Made by a program: the position numbers and the translations under genes. Under the pieces are notes generated by a model, which was given only the letters and a program-made list of their open reading frames with translations, was not told the origin of the DNA and made no database searches. Below are positions 40,657-48,903 of a stretch of 64,000 nucleotides of DNA, piece after piece. Origin of the DNA: UBA4312 sp040266995 (GTDB taxonomy: Bacteria > Bacillota_I > Bacilli_A > Erysipelotrichales > Erysipelotrichaceae); contig JAWRHV010000039.1 in the NCBI GenBank assembly GCA_040266995.1, positions 116,402 through 180,401 on the forward strand. The letters run 5' to 3'. Numbering within the stretch: position 1 is the first letter of the stretch; each line of letters opens with the position of its first letter.

Positions 40657-41646
40657 TTATTCAAACGGTACAACGTCTTTGACCGCTTCTTTTGGTTCGA
40701 TGATCCTTTGTTCATGATCTAGATCCACAAGAACGTATTTCGTATTCCCCATACCCATTTCCTGCATATAGGACAATTGTCGCAAGCCATGGCGTGATTC
40801 GATCCGTTCCACCAGATCTTTGTGTTCCTCTGGTTTTAACGCATAAACCAGATCGATGCTGGCTTGATCGGCTGCAACGATATCCAAAGAAGCCACAATG
40901 CCGATATTCGGGGTCACAACCGGGGCCGCCGATACGCCTTCACAGTCGCAGGAAACGGACATATTTCGCATCACATTGATAAAGGCTACGTTCTTTCCGA
41001 AAAAGTCCACGGTTGCCTTGGTCGACTCGGCAATCTTTTCCATCAGCTCTTCGGTCACGATGCCCCATTGATCCGTATCGCTGGCATGGATCATCTTTTT
41101 TCCGACACGACCATCCGCACAACCGATTCCCAGGTTCTTGTTGGAACCGCCAAAGCCGCCCATCGCATGCCCTTTAAAATGGGTCAGTGCCAATAAGGAA
41201 TCGTATTGCAGCATCGACTGTCCAACGCCCATTTCCGTAAACCATTTTCCATTCTTGACCGGCAGCATCGCTACGCCTTCGGCATCGGTGATGTCCACCG
41301 GCGCAAATGTCCAGCCGTTGACCTTCAATGTTTCCAGATGCTGCGGGGTCGTATAGCGATCGCCTTCATAATACGTATTGGTTTCAATAATGGTACTGTT
41401 CGGCATATCATCCATCAGCTCTTTTACCCATTCTCTTGGAATGATATTCGGTCCGTTCTTTTCGCCGGTATGCAGCTTCACCGCAATTTTCCCTTCGAGA
41501 TTTTCATTGACCTTCGCGTAGATCTTTTTCAATCCCTTGGCGGATAAATCTCTTGTGAAGTATACAACCGACGTCTTACCGGTTCGTTTGTCCATCGGAA
41601 TATACACGTTTCCGTCTTTTCCGGCTACGGTTTTTAAAAAAGTCAT
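40657..41646 (-). CDS. DUF362 domain protein
   Basis: A 329-residue DUF362 protein. Features are KIAVKLHTGEKNGPNIIP, ALTHFKGHAMGGFGGSNKNLGIGCADGR, split as THFKGHAMGGFGG and NLGIGCADGR, and MSVSCDCEG. The family often carries ferredoxin domains and is linked with redox or iron-sulfur metabolism, but this copy has no C-terminal 4Fe-4S ferredoxin. Begins 9 nt after the chorismate mutase-ACT gene and has AGGAGG, so it is in that operon. Function unknown. Confidence 0.88.
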   Translation of the reverse strand: MTFLKTVAGKDGNVYIPMDKRTGKTSVVYFTRDLSAKGLKKIYAKVNENLEGKIAVKLHTGEKNGPNIIPREWVKELMDDMPNSTIIETNTYYEGDRYTTPQHLETLKVNGWTFAPVDITDAEGVAMLPVKNGKWFTEMGVGQSMLQYDSLLALTHFKGHAMGGFGGSNKNLGIGCADGRVGKKMIHASDTDQWGIVTEELMEKIAESTKATVDFFGKNVAFINVMRNMSVSCDCEGVSAAPVVTPNIGIVASLDIVAADQASIDLVYALKPEEHKDLVERIESRHGLRQLSYMQEMGMGNTKYVLVDLDHEQRIIEPKEAVKDVVPFE

Positions 41647-41655
41647 GTTAACCTC

Positions 41656-42225
41656 CTATTCACATTCGATCATTTGAAAATTCATACTTTCCATCGATAG
41701 CTGCACCATCAGCTTTCTCATATTCGTTTCTTGTATATTTCCCAATACAATCAGTTCAAAGGTGACGGTATTGTTTTCCTTATTATCTTCCAGCAGATGC
41801 ATACGATCCATATTATACCCGTAATCGCCGATCATACTGAGAATGGATGACATCGCATTGGGCTGATTTTTACGTGTCAGGATCAAGCGGATCCGCTTTG
41901 AGAGGGCAGGAAGGGTGAGATGCTGCACCAAGGGTGAAAACAGATCATCGTTCCAGTCGTACAATAAGCCGTATTGATACATCCGGCTGGTTTCCATGAT
42001 CTTGCGGATGACGGCAAGATATTCCCTTCGACGATCCGGATCCACCGCTTTGCCTAGTTGATCCAGAATTGCTTGTTCTCTGTCCGCCCGGTAAATGGTG
42101 CGATCGCCGGAAGCTTTTTTGAATTGGGCAACCTGATACGAGCAATCCAGTCTTTTCATCAGTAATTCCTGGATCTGCCGATCGATGGAGTCAATCTCTT
42201 TACGTACTTCTTCCAATTGTTTCAT
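41656..42225 (-). CDS. Chorismate mutase-ACT protein without prephenate dehydratase
   Basis: A 189-residue protein. Residues 1-90 are an AroQ-type chorismate mutase (VRKEIDSIDRQIQELLMKRL, YRADREQAILDQL), which rearranges chorismate to prephenate. Residues about 105-189 form an ACT-like regulatory domain (SKRIRLILTRKNQPNAMSSI, GDYGYNMDRM). The prephenate dehydratase catalytic domain that separates these parts in the P-protein is absent. TATAAT lies 6 nt before ATG and no ribosome site is present, so the mRNA is probably leaderless. Confidence 0.85.
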   Translation of the reverse strand: MKQLEEVRKEIDSIDRQIQELLMKRLDCSYQVAQFKKASGDRTIYRADREQAILDQLGKAVDPDRRREYLAVIRKIMETSRMYQYGLLYDWNDDLFSPLVQHLTLPALSKRIRLILTRKNQPNAMSSILSMIGDYGYNMDRMHLLEDNKENNTVTFELIVLGNIQETNMRKLMVQLSMESMNFQMIECE

Positions 42226-42231
42226 ACATTT

Positions 42232-42237
42232 ATTATA
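42232..42237 (-). promoter_or_regulatory. -10 box, leaderless-type promoter
   Basis: TATAAT on the minus strand with 6 nt to the chorismate mutase ATG. Nearest -35-like element is TTGTTA at a short 15-nt spacing. Confidence 0.5.
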
Positions 42238-42280
42238 TATTAATTCTTCTTAACAATAAAAGGAATTCTCCCAAACAAAA

Positions 42281-42308
42281 AAAACAGATTTCTCTCATCT
42301 GTTTTTCT
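42281..42308. terminator. Terminator after mnmM-like gene
   Basis: Seven-bp stem AAACAGA/TCTGTTT, followed by a run of T residues on the minus strand, at the end of the cca operon. Confidence 0.7.
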
Positions 42309-42816
42309 CAATTCCGATCATATACGGCGATTCATGATCGATCCGTTCGATCCGTATCATCGAACATGTGTCTGTATACTTGACCAATACAGCTTCAATC
42401 GCACGGGATTCTTCGACTCCTTGTGGATGCGGATAGAAGACCAGGGCCATCCGCCCTTTCCGACGCAGGATCTTAATGGCTTTCTCTACAGCTGTTACAC
42501 TGGTTTTTGCCAACGTTGTGATGTCCGAGTCGGCCCCCGGACAATAACCGAAATTGAACACGATGGCATCGGCCTGGTGGATCTGATCAATAGATTCATG
42601 GCTCATCCTCATGCCCGTAAACTTCCTTGGATCCAGATCCTTTACGGTTCTTTCAAAGATTTCCTTTTGGATCTCAAAACCGTATACATGACCAACCTTA
42701 TGTTCCAAAAAGAAACGAGTATCCTTTCCGTTGCCCAACGTGGCATCGATACATATCGCCTGGGAATGCAAAGCGGGTTTCAAGAATGCATGGGATAGCG
42801 CAACCATGGATTTCAT
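42295..42816 (-). CDS. YtqB/MnmM-type tRNA U34 methyltransferase
   Basis: A 173-residue class I SAM-dependent methyltransferase. The SAM-binding motif is CIDATLGNGKDTRFF, followed by VYGFEIQKEIFERTV, VFNFGYCPGAD and VFYPHPQG. This pattern matches the YtqB family (now MnmM), which methylates nm5s2U34 to mnm5s2U34 in tRNAs. It is the third gene behind cca and a macro-domain gene, overlapping the latter by ATGA, so a tRNA role fits. Confidence 0.8.
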   Translation of the reverse strand: MKSMVALSHAFLKPALHSQAICIDATLGNGKDTRFFLEHKVGHVYGFEIQKEIFERTVKDLDPRKFTGMRMSHESIDQIHQADAIVFNFGYCPGADSDITTLAKTSVTAVEKAIKILRRKGRMALVFYPHPQGVEESRAIEAVLVKYTDTCSMIRIERIDHESPYMIGIEKNR

Positions 42817-43340
42817 CGAAGGCTCAGCTCCTTTTTATACAACAGGTAGTCCTCCTGTTGATCACAGATGAAGATGACATGGATCCCATACGCTCTTTGA
42901 TAGGTCGTCAATATGTTTCGTATCGTGCGTACCGCAATCTGACAAGCTTCTTGACGCGGGTAGCCTTCTTCCACGGCAATGCAGGGAAACGCCAGGGTCA
43001 CTTGATCCAGTTTGTTCTTCCGCATAAAATCATAGGCCAGGCTCATCGAATTCCAATAGGCCGCTTCCAGGTATTTTTCTTCATTGTGGTGTCCATCTTG
43101 ATAGACCGGACCGACCGCATGGATGACGGCCACACATGGCAGATCATAGCCTAAGGTCATCCGCGCCTGCCCGACCGGACACCCTTGCAGCTGTCGGCAG
43201 GCTTCTTCCAGTTGGGGACCGCCGACAGTAAAGATCTTTTCGCTGATGCCCGGTTTGGCTGTCAGCTGTTCGTTGGATGGATGGACGATCAGATCGAAGT
43301 CCAAACCTGTGATATCCCCTTTAAATATATTTATTTTCAT
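42813..43340 (-). CDS. Macro domain protein
   Basis: A 175-residue single macro domain, a fold that binds ADP-ribose and often removes O-acetyl-ADP-ribose or ADP-ribosyl groups. It has IFKGDITGLDFDLIVHPSNE with the Asn site, the glycine-rich KIFTVGGPQLEEACRQL region, VIHAVGPVYQDG and TLAFPCIAVEEGYP. Members usually have NAAN at the site where this one reads HPSNE, so catalysis may differ. It lies between cca and the MnmM-like gene with 4-nt overlaps on both sides. Confidence 0.88.
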   Translation of the reverse strand: MKINIFKGDITGLDFDLIVHPSNEQLTAKPGISEKIFTVGGPQLEEACRQLQGCPVGQARMTLGYDLPCVAVIHAVGPVYQDGHHNEEKYLEAAYWNSMSLAYDFMRKNKLDQVTLAFPCIAVEEGYPRQEACQIAVRTIRNILTTYQRAYGIHVIFICDQQEDYLLYKKELSLR

Positions 43341-44650
43341 GCTCTTCTTCCCTTCAAATATTGTATGAGTGTTTCTTTCTTATTTTCCGACGGATGATAA
43401 AACGCATACGACAAGGCATCCTGCAAAGCCTGCTGGATCGCTTGTCCCTGCAGCTGACATGCCGTCATCACATCGTTGCCGTTGATGGCCAGATCCTTCA
43501 AGGCCATCGGACGGGTGCTTACACAAGCATCGTACACCTTTTCCAAGGCAGTTAACTGATCGATCGTCTTCTGTCCATATGCAGAATGGGCCATGATATC
43601 ACATCGCTTGATTTCAAACAACTGGCGAAGCCTCTGGTCTGTCCAGTGAAGACGTATCCGGAAGTCATGGATAAAAGAAATTGGATCGTCCATGGCAGCA
43701 TCATGATAGAGGATCAGACTTTCAATGGTCTTCTTCTGAACATTGGTCAGCTTCCAGTCATGACAGATACGTCGGGCAATCCGGGCACTGATCTTCGGAT
43801 GCCCGTAAAAATGATCGTTGTTGTTTTTCGTGCTTTTACACATTGGTTTTCCTAGATCATGCATCAATAAGGTATAAGCCAATGTTTCATCAAAGGGATC
43901 CAACAAGGCGACAGCCCGCAAAGAATGGTGCAGAACATTACAGTCATGATAGGGGGTTGATTGTGCACATGCTCTGCACATCTCTAATTCTGGGATCCAA
44001 TCTGACAGTAATTGTGTCATATTCTCAATTTCATACGGGTTTGCCTCTAAAATCCCAATCACTTCTTTTCGTATTCTTTCCACAGATACACAGGCGATCA
44101 AGGACGCTTTCTGTTCCATGGCCTGTTTCGTACCTTCCTCAATCTGAAAATGATACCGGGCCGCAAACCGGTGCGCCCGCAGCATCCGTAAAGCGTCTTC
44201 TTCAAATCGTCTAAGGGGATCCCCTACACACCGGATGATACCGTTTTTCAGATCAGTCTGTCCATCAAAGGGGTCATACAGTCCCCTTTGTGGATGATAA
44301 GCCATCGCATTGATGGTAAAATCCCGGCGGGCCAGGTCTTCTTTGATGCTTCGTACAAACGAAACGGCATCCGGATGCCGATGATCGGTATATTGGCTAT
44401 CGGTCCGATAGGTGGTAATTTCCACCAGCTGGTCCGAGACAACGGTGACGGTTCCATGTTTCAGACCCGTAGGAATTGTATGCGAAAATAATTGCAGGAC
44501 CGTTTCCGGTAAAGCATTGGTGGCTATATCGTAATCCTTGGGCTCTCGGTCCAATAGGGCATCGCGTACACAACCCCCGACCACATAGGCTTCATAGCCG
44601 GCTTTCTCCAATGTCCCGATAATGTTGGTAATATAGTGTGGTAAAATCAT
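43337..44650 (-). CDS. cca: CCA tRNA nucleotidyltransferase
   Basis: A 437-residue class II enzyme adding or repairing the tRNA 3' CCA. Catalytic head: YVVGGCVRDALLDREPKDYDI with the two Asp, listed as YVVGGCVRDALL and KDYDIATNA, RRDFTINAMAYH, and the nucleotide-discriminating EDALRMLRAHRFAARY. An HD domain follows (LLMHDLGKPMC). The longest frame starts 56 codons earlier without support. ATG 44650 has no ribosome site, but TATAAT lies 7 nt upstream, so the message is likely leaderless. Confidence 0.93.
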   Translation of the reverse strand: MILPHYITNIIGTLEKAGYEAYVVGGCVRDALLDREPKDYDIATNALPETVLQLFSHTIPTGLKHGTVTVVSDQLVEITTYRTDSQYTDHRHPDAVSFVRSIKEDLARRDFTINAMAYHPQRGLYDPFDGQTDLKNGIIRCVGDPLRRFEEDALRMLRAHRFAARYHFQIEEGTKQAMEQKASLIACVSVERIRKEVIGILEANPYEIENMTQLLSDWIPELEMCRACAQSTPYHDCNVLHHSLRAVALLDPFDETLAYTLLMHDLGKPMCKSTKNNNDHFYGHPKISARIARRICHDWKLTNVQKKTIESLILYHDAAMDDPISFIHDFRIRLHWTDQRLRQLFEIKRCDIMAHSAYGQKTIDQLTALEKVYDACVSTRPMALKDLAINGNDVMTACQLQGQAIQQALQDALSYAFYHPSENKKETLIQYLKGRRA

Positions 44651-44657
44651 ATAAGGT

Positions 44658-44663
44658 ATTATA
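44658..44663 (-). promoter_or_regulatory. -10 box, leaderless-type promoter of cca
   Basis: Perfect TATAAT on the minus strand, 7 nt before ATG. The -35 position holds TTCCTT, weak. Confidence 0.5.
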
Positions 44664-44723
44664 CCATTCTTGATTTTTGGAAGGAATATGATACATTGTA
44701 AACAATTGAAAGAAGGATGAATT

Positions 44724-45332
44724 ATGGTTAAAAAAGTATGGACCCCTGCCCGGTATATGATCTTAGTGGTCTCCATCATGTTTTTGGGGATGTGGACAGT
44801 GGCAGTGGTTGACAACACGAAAAACGGGGCCAGTCCGACACTGGTTCTCTATAATATTGCGGTAGCTGGTATCTTTATCTATTTTATTACCACCTTATTG
44901 ACACCGAGCTGCATGCGGGTAGTAAAGCGGTATATGAAATACAAGGATCTGAAAGAAGTATTGGAAAAAGAAACCTTTCAGAAAACCGATATAACACCAC
45001 CGGAAACCTACGATCTGTATATTTCCAAGCACTGGATCTATATCAACGATGTCTATATTCCCCGTAAGCTGATTTTAACAATGAGCGCCAGTGAAGGAAA
45101 AAAGGGGACCCGGATCTACATCGAAACCAAAAACGGTGCCAGCATCTTGTTTGGAAAAGTAGAGCCGATGGCGGTAAAGCGTTACATCCGGGCATTGAAG
45201 AAAAAACTGCCGGAGATTACAACCGACACAAAGACGTTATACGAAAACTATTCCAGTTTAGATACCAAAGCCTTGCGAAAAACCTTTGAGGCAAACACCA
45301 CTAAGGAATCGTTCCGGGACGATTACGTATGA
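44724..45332 (+). CDS. Two-helix membrane protein, unrecognised
   Basis: A 202-residue protein with two N-terminal membrane helices (residues about 10-30 and 42-62) and a basic cytoplasmic domain. The latter has beta-rich text resembling a small PH/YcxB-like fold (YDLYISKHWIYINDVYIPRK, listed as YDLYISKHWIYIN). No catalytic motif is seen. GAAGGATG precedes ATG. Its stop overlaps the rhodanese lipoprotein gene by 4 nt, so the two may act together at the membrane. Confidence 0.7.
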   Translation: MVKKVWTPARYMILVVSIMFLGMWTVAVVDNTKNGASPTLVLYNIAVAGIFIYFITTLLTPSCMRVVKRYMKYKDLKEVLEKETFQKTDITPPETYDLYISKHWIYINDVYIPRKLILTMSASEGKKGTRIYIETKNGASILFGKVEPMAVKRYIRALKKKLPEITTDTKTLYENYSSLDTKALRKTFEANTTKESFRDDYV

Positions 45333-45694
45333 AAAAGCTGTTTGCGTGCTTGTGCCTGTTGTTGAGCGCATGCCAGTCTTCTGCCTATACAAAGATTTCT
45401 GCGCAGGAAGCTAAGAAAATGATGGAAGAAACCGACAATATCGTTATCGTGGATGTCCGTCAGCCGGATGAATATGAACAAGGGCATATTCCCGGGGCCA
45501 TCCTGCTTCCGCTGGATACCATCCAATCAAAAAAACCAGAACAGTTGGACGATTTAGATCAAACCATTCTGGTATACTGCCGATCCGGCCGCCGCAGTAA
45601 ACAAGCGGCCGATCAGCTGATAAAGCTGGGATATACCCATATCTATGATTTTGGCGGTATCATTGACTGGCCATATGAAATTGTGACCGATTAG
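45329..45694 (+). CDS. Rhodanese-domain lipoprotein
   Basis: A 121-residue lipoprotein: short Lys-Lys start, hydrophobic core and lipobox LLSACQ (Cys15), followed by a complete rhodanese domain. The domain signals are VDVRQPDEYEQGHIPGAI and the active-site loop VYCRSGRRSKQAA, with Cys as persulfide carrier. Exported rhodaneses handle sulfane sulfur or redox outside the membrane. Coupled by ATGA overlap to the preceding membrane protein. Confidence 0.9.
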   Translation: MKKLFACLCLLLSACQSSAYTKISAQEAKKMMEETDNIVIVDVRQPDEYEQGHIPGAILLPLDTIQSKKPEQLDDLDQTILVYCRSGRRSKQAADQLIKLGYTHIYDFGGIIDWPYEIVTD

Positions 45695-45717
45695 AAGAGG
45701 AAACTCTTCTTTTTTTT
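45693..45717. terminator. Bidirectional terminator with GAAA loop
   Basis: Seven-bp stem AGAAGAG/CTCTTCT with a GAAA tetraloop and seven T residues on the plus strand. It also lies at the end of the convergent D-lactate dehydrogenase gene. Confidence 0.85.
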
Positions 45718-46753
45718 AAAAACATTTTTCCTGTCGTTTCTTTTTACACTGTTCAATGCGACCGCATCGATAACATAATTCATTGTCACAGATTCCATCG
45801 TTTTCGTAATAGGACAATATATTATGTATGGTTGTCTCTGCGATATTCTCCAGTGCCTGCTTTGTCAAAAAGCCCTGGTGGCTTGTTACGATGACATTGG
45901 GCATGGAGATCAGCCTGGATAGCAGATCATCATTCAGAATATGGCCGGAGCGATCTTCAAAGAAGATGTCGCTTTCCTCTTCATACACATCCAGGCATGC
46001 CGCCCCGATCTTTCTGGCCTTGATTCCTTCCAGTAGGGCCTGCGCATCGATCAAAGCGCCCCGGCTGGTGTTGATGATTACCACGCCTTTTTTCATCGTA
46101 TCGATAGCCTTGGCATCGATCAAATGCGTGGTTTCTTCCGTCAGCGGACAATGTAACGAAATGATGTCACTCTCTTTACAGAGCGTATCAAACGGTACAT
46201 ATTCAATTTCCTTATCTTTTAAAGGATATTTATCATAGGCGATAACCCGCATGCCGAATCCATGACAAATGTTCATGAAGATCTGTCCGATCTTCCCGGT
46301 TCCCACGACTCCGATCGTTTTTCCATGAAGCTCCGTTCCAACCAGATCATGCAAAGAAAAATTAAATTCCCTTGTCCGGTTATACGCTTTATGGATCCGC
46401 CGTATGCTTGTCAGCAACAATGCCATGGCATGTTCTGCGACGGCATACGGAGAGTATGCCGGTACATGCATGACATGAAGCTTTCCAAAAGCCGCTTGGA
46501 TATCCACATTATTATAGCCGGCACATCGAAGTGCCAATACTTTTACACCATATTGAGCTAGCTTGTCGATCACCTTGGCATTGACCACATCATTGACAAA
46601 CACACAAACCGCGTCACAGCCTTTGGACAGCTCTACGGTATCCTCGTTTAACCGTGTTTCCAGAAACCGGAACTGCACATTATGGGTTGCGCTGTAAGAT
46701 CTAAACGCATCCCGGTCATAGTCCTTTGTGTCATAAAACGCAATCTGGATCAT
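45716..46753 (-). CDS. D-lactate dehydrogenase (2-hydroxyacid dehydrogenase family)
   Basis: A 345-residue NAD-dependent D-2-hydroxyacid dehydrogenase of the D-LDH subgroup. NAD motif GVVGTGKIGQIFMNI; catalytic Arg in HCPLTEETTHLIDA/INTSRGALIDA region; His in VTSHQGFLTKQA. It reduces pyruvate to D-lactate in fermentation. The C-terminus carries an extra Cys-rich tail (CDNELCYRCGRIEQC and a final Cys) not expected in the family. AAGGTG precedes ATG 46753. Last gene of the ferredoxin-DUF2249-cupin operon. Confidence 0.88.
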   Translation of the reverse strand: MIQIAFYDTKDYDRDAFRSYSATHNVQFRFLETRLNEDTVELSKGCDAVCVFVNDVVNAKVIDKLAQYGVKVLALRCAGYNNVDIQAAFGKLHVMHVPAYSPYAVAEHAMALLLTSIRRIHKAYNRTREFNFSLHDLVGTELHGKTIGVVGTGKIGQIFMNICHGFGMRVIAYDKYPLKDKEIEYVPFDTLCKESDIISLHCPLTEETTHLIDAKAIDTMKKGVVIINTSRGALIDAQALLEGIKARKIGAACLDVYEEESDIFFEDRSGHILNDDLLSRLISMPNVIVTSHQGFLTKQALENIAETTIHNILSYYENDGICDNELCYRCGRIEQCKKKRQEKCF

Positions 46754-46774
46754 AGTTATCACCTTCTTTTTTTC

Positions 46775-47413
46775 TTATTCCAATGTAACCAACAATGCCA
46801 TTTTAAACCGGTCATCGGCCTGGATCGCATGCATACCGCCTTTGGCAAAATGGAAGCTTTCCCCGGCATGGATCGTATGTTTACTTCCTTCATAGGTGAT
46901 CACCGCCTGGCCTTCTAATGCCAATACCAAGGCTTCCCCTGGTGCCGCATGGTCCGATAATCCGGTGCCTTTGTCAAAAGACATCACCACAAATTTCATG
47001 GTGTCGGTTTTAAAGACATCCCGGTTTACGATCCTTTCCGGCTGGTAGGGTACCAGCTTCGCTAATGAAAAGATCTTTCCTGCTTCGATTGATTTCATGG
47101 CTTTCCCCCTGTTTTCTATTTCTATGTAGATGGTTCCTTCTCCCGTTGCCATTCCAGCTAATGTATGTTTTGCGAGTCGGATACCGTCGTATTTGTGTAA
47201 AGCGTATCGAGCTTTCTTTGGCTGGCTGATTTCCAGATGCCCGGCCAGAACAAAGATCCATTTCTCAAACGGATGCCGTTCTGCACTGATGTCGGTATTG
47301 GCAGCCAGAGAATAACAGACGATGTCCTGACTGATTTCTCTGGATATCGTGCAACCGGTCACCGGCTGGTTCTCTTCTACAATGGAGAAGACTTCTCCAA
47401 TTCTCTCTTTCAT
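46775..47413 (-). CDS. Two-domain cupin protein
   Basis: A 212-residue protein containing two cupin barrels, each about 90 residues: the first around HPFEKWIFVLAGHLEIS, the second around LSDHAAPGEALVLALEGQAV, listed as HAAPGEALVLALEGQ. Metal-binding His are present in the second repeat (HTIHAGESFHFAKGGMH). It may bind a small metabolite or sequester oxidised product. Located between DUF2249 and D-lactate dehydrogenase genes in a redox operon. Confidence 0.85.
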   Translation of the reverse strand: MKERIGEVFSIVEENQPVTGCTISREISQDIVCYSLAANTDISAERHPFEKWIFVLAGHLEISQPKKARYALHKYDGIRLAKHTLAGMATGEGTIYIEIENRGKAMKSIEAGKIFSLAKLVPYQPERIVNRDVFKTDTMKFVVMSFDKGTGLSDHAAPGEALVLALEGQAVITYEGSKHTIHAGESFHFAKGGMHAIQADDRFKMALLVTLE

Positions 47414-47418
47414 GTTCT

Positions 47419-48096
47419 TTACTGCACTTTGACATCCGGGTTGGTTTCACCGAATTGTTCTTTTAAAGTCTTACAGATTGTTTGTCTTTGTTTTCCTTGT
47501 TTTTCCATATTCTTAATGGTTTTATACGCTTTGAACAAAGTGGAAGGGCCTATTTCCGAACTGAAGTAGCCGATTCCCTGATTCCATGCCAGCAATTCAA
47601 ACACATCATCCAAAGCCCGGCTGTCCAACCCATGGATATATGCCTTGACCAGCTCCCGGGTAGCCTGGCGCATACGGCCGGCTCCGACGGCATTGGTCAA
47701 TGACAACAACAGACGTGTTTCATAGGATAAATACCGTTTTTCATCATTCCATGTCAGATCCCAGAATTCCACGGCTACTTTTCCTAGCTCATCATCGATC
47801 AACGGCATATTGGTCAAAGCGGCCGGTCGCATCGGAATATCCTTCTCGGCTTCCTTTTTTTCAACCCGGTAAAAATAGGCATGGTATTCGCCAGTGTCTT
47901 TTTGTTCTGTCGTATGTTCGTATCCCAGATCTTCCATTACTTCATACAGAGGAATCGGATCAAAGCTCTGGATGATTTCCAGCCCTTGGCCCACTTCCAG
48001 CTTTTCCGCCTGTCGTTTCAGCCCCTGAAAGAAGTTTCCTTGAATACCTCGTACATCGATTGTTTTAAATGTTTGTTTCTTATCGTTCCAGTTCAT
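47419..48096 (-). CDS. DUF2249 plus CMD-like helical protein
   Basis: A 225-residue protein. Residues about 10-85 resemble DUF2249/TusA-like domain (TIDVRGIQGNFFQGLKRQAE, VGQGLEIIQSFDPIPL). Residues about 115-210 resemble the carboxymuconolactone decarboxylase/AhpD helical fold (SLTNAVGAGRMRQATRELV, FELLAWNQGIGYF), but the AhpD Cys-x-x-Cys pair is absent. Found near nitrosative-stress and redox genes in anaerobes. Second gene of the operon controlled by the divergent Crp-type regulator; role unknown. Confidence 0.65.
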   Translation of the reverse strand: MNWNDKKQTFKTIDVRGIQGNFFQGLKRQAEKLEVGQGLEIIQSFDPIPLYEVMEDLGYEHTTEQKDTGEYHAYFYRVEKKEAEKDIPMRPAALTNMPLIDDELGKVAVEFWDLTWNDEKRYLSYETRLLLSLTNAVGAGRMRQATRELVKAYIHGLDSRALDDVFELLAWNQGIGYFSSEIGPSTLFKAYKTIKNMEKQGKQRQTICKTLKEQFGETNPDVKVQ

Positions 48097-48108
48097 ATGG
48101 GTTCCTCC

Positions 48109-48789
48109 TTATTCCAGTATTCTTCCATCACGGGAAATGGTCACAACCTGCCAGGGGATAAATTTTCCACTGGCACGCAGAGCCTTTTCCGCCGCTCTTT
48201 GTAACCCGCCGCAGCATGGTACTTCCATGCGTACGATCGTTACACTTTGGATCTCGTTGTATTGAATGATCTCTGTCAGCTTTTCGGTATAATCCACCGG
48301 ATCCAGCTTTGGACAGCCGATCAACGTCACTTTTCCTTTCATAAACTCTTCATGCATATTGGCGTAAGCATAGGCAGTACAGTCCGCTGCCACCAGCAGC
48401 TTTGCCTTCTGAAAAAACGGGGCTTGTACCGGTACCAGCCGGATCTGACAAGGCCATTGTTGCAGACGGGAGCTTGCGGTTACAGCGACAGACGGCTGTG
48501 GCTCGATTTCATGCAAAGTCATCGCTGCGGATCCCGGACAAGCATGAGCCGCTTTCTTCTTTGCGTTTTCGACCGCTTCCTGATCATAAGCCGGCGCGTC
48601 TCTTTCCTCAAATGTGATCGCACCGGTCGGACAGTTAGGCAGGCAATCCCCTAACCCATCACAGAAGTTCTCTCGAACCAGCTTGGCTTTTCCATCCACC
48701 AGCTCTATCGCGCCTTCATGACATGCCGTCACGCAGGCACCACATCCATTACACTTTTTTTCATCGATATGAATAATCTGTCGAAGCAT
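48109..48789 (-). CDS. 4Fe-4S ferredoxin-type protein
   Basis: A 226-residue protein with two N-terminal ferredoxin clusters: CNGCGACVTACHEGAI and CDGLGDCLPNCPTGAI. The remaining 160 residues hold further conserved Cys (CPGSAAM, VAADCTAYAYA, GCPKLDP, EVPCCGGL). This architecture occurs in iron-sulfur electron carriers of strict anaerobes. GGGGGAAC precedes ATG 48789; the longer frame runs through the promoter and is rejected. First gene of the operon facing the Crp-type regulator. Confidence 0.88.
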   Translation of the reverse strand: MLRQIIHIDEKKCNGCGACVTACHEGAIELVDGKAKLVRENFCDGLGDCLPNCPTGAITFEERDAPAYDQEAVENAKKKAAHACPGSAAMTLHEIEPQPSVAVTASSRLQQWPCQIRLVPVQAPFFQKAKLLVAADCTAYAYANMHEEFMKGKVTLIGCPKLDPVDYTEKLTEIIQYNEIQSVTIVRMEVPCCGGLQRAAEKALRASGKFIPWQVVTISRDGRILE

Positions 48790-48814
48790 ATATGTTCCCC
48801 CTTTGTACAAGGTC

Positions 48815-48883
48815 AGTATAATCCGTTCGTGTTTTAAATTCTGTATCCACGGATACACTTTTGTTCGATATTCCATGTATAAT
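48815..48883. promoter_or_regulatory. Divergent promoters with central Crp-type palindrome
   Basis: A perfect 16-bp palindrome TGTATCC-AC-GGATACA at 48842-48857 is centred at 48849.5. The leftward -10 is TATACT (48820-48815), start about 48808, so the palindrome is at -41.5. The rightward -10 is TATAAT (48878-48883), start about 48890, palindrome about -40.5. Both lack good -35 boxes, the layout of class II activation by a Crp/Fnr dimer. Confidence 0.65.
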
Positions 48884-48903
48884 AAAGAAAAGGAGGATTT
48901 TGT

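Noticed and set aside
42334..42798. Plus-strand ORF of 154 codons antisense to the mnmM-like gene
   Set aside because: Shadow frame inside a well-recognised methyltransferase; no ribosome site or promoter.
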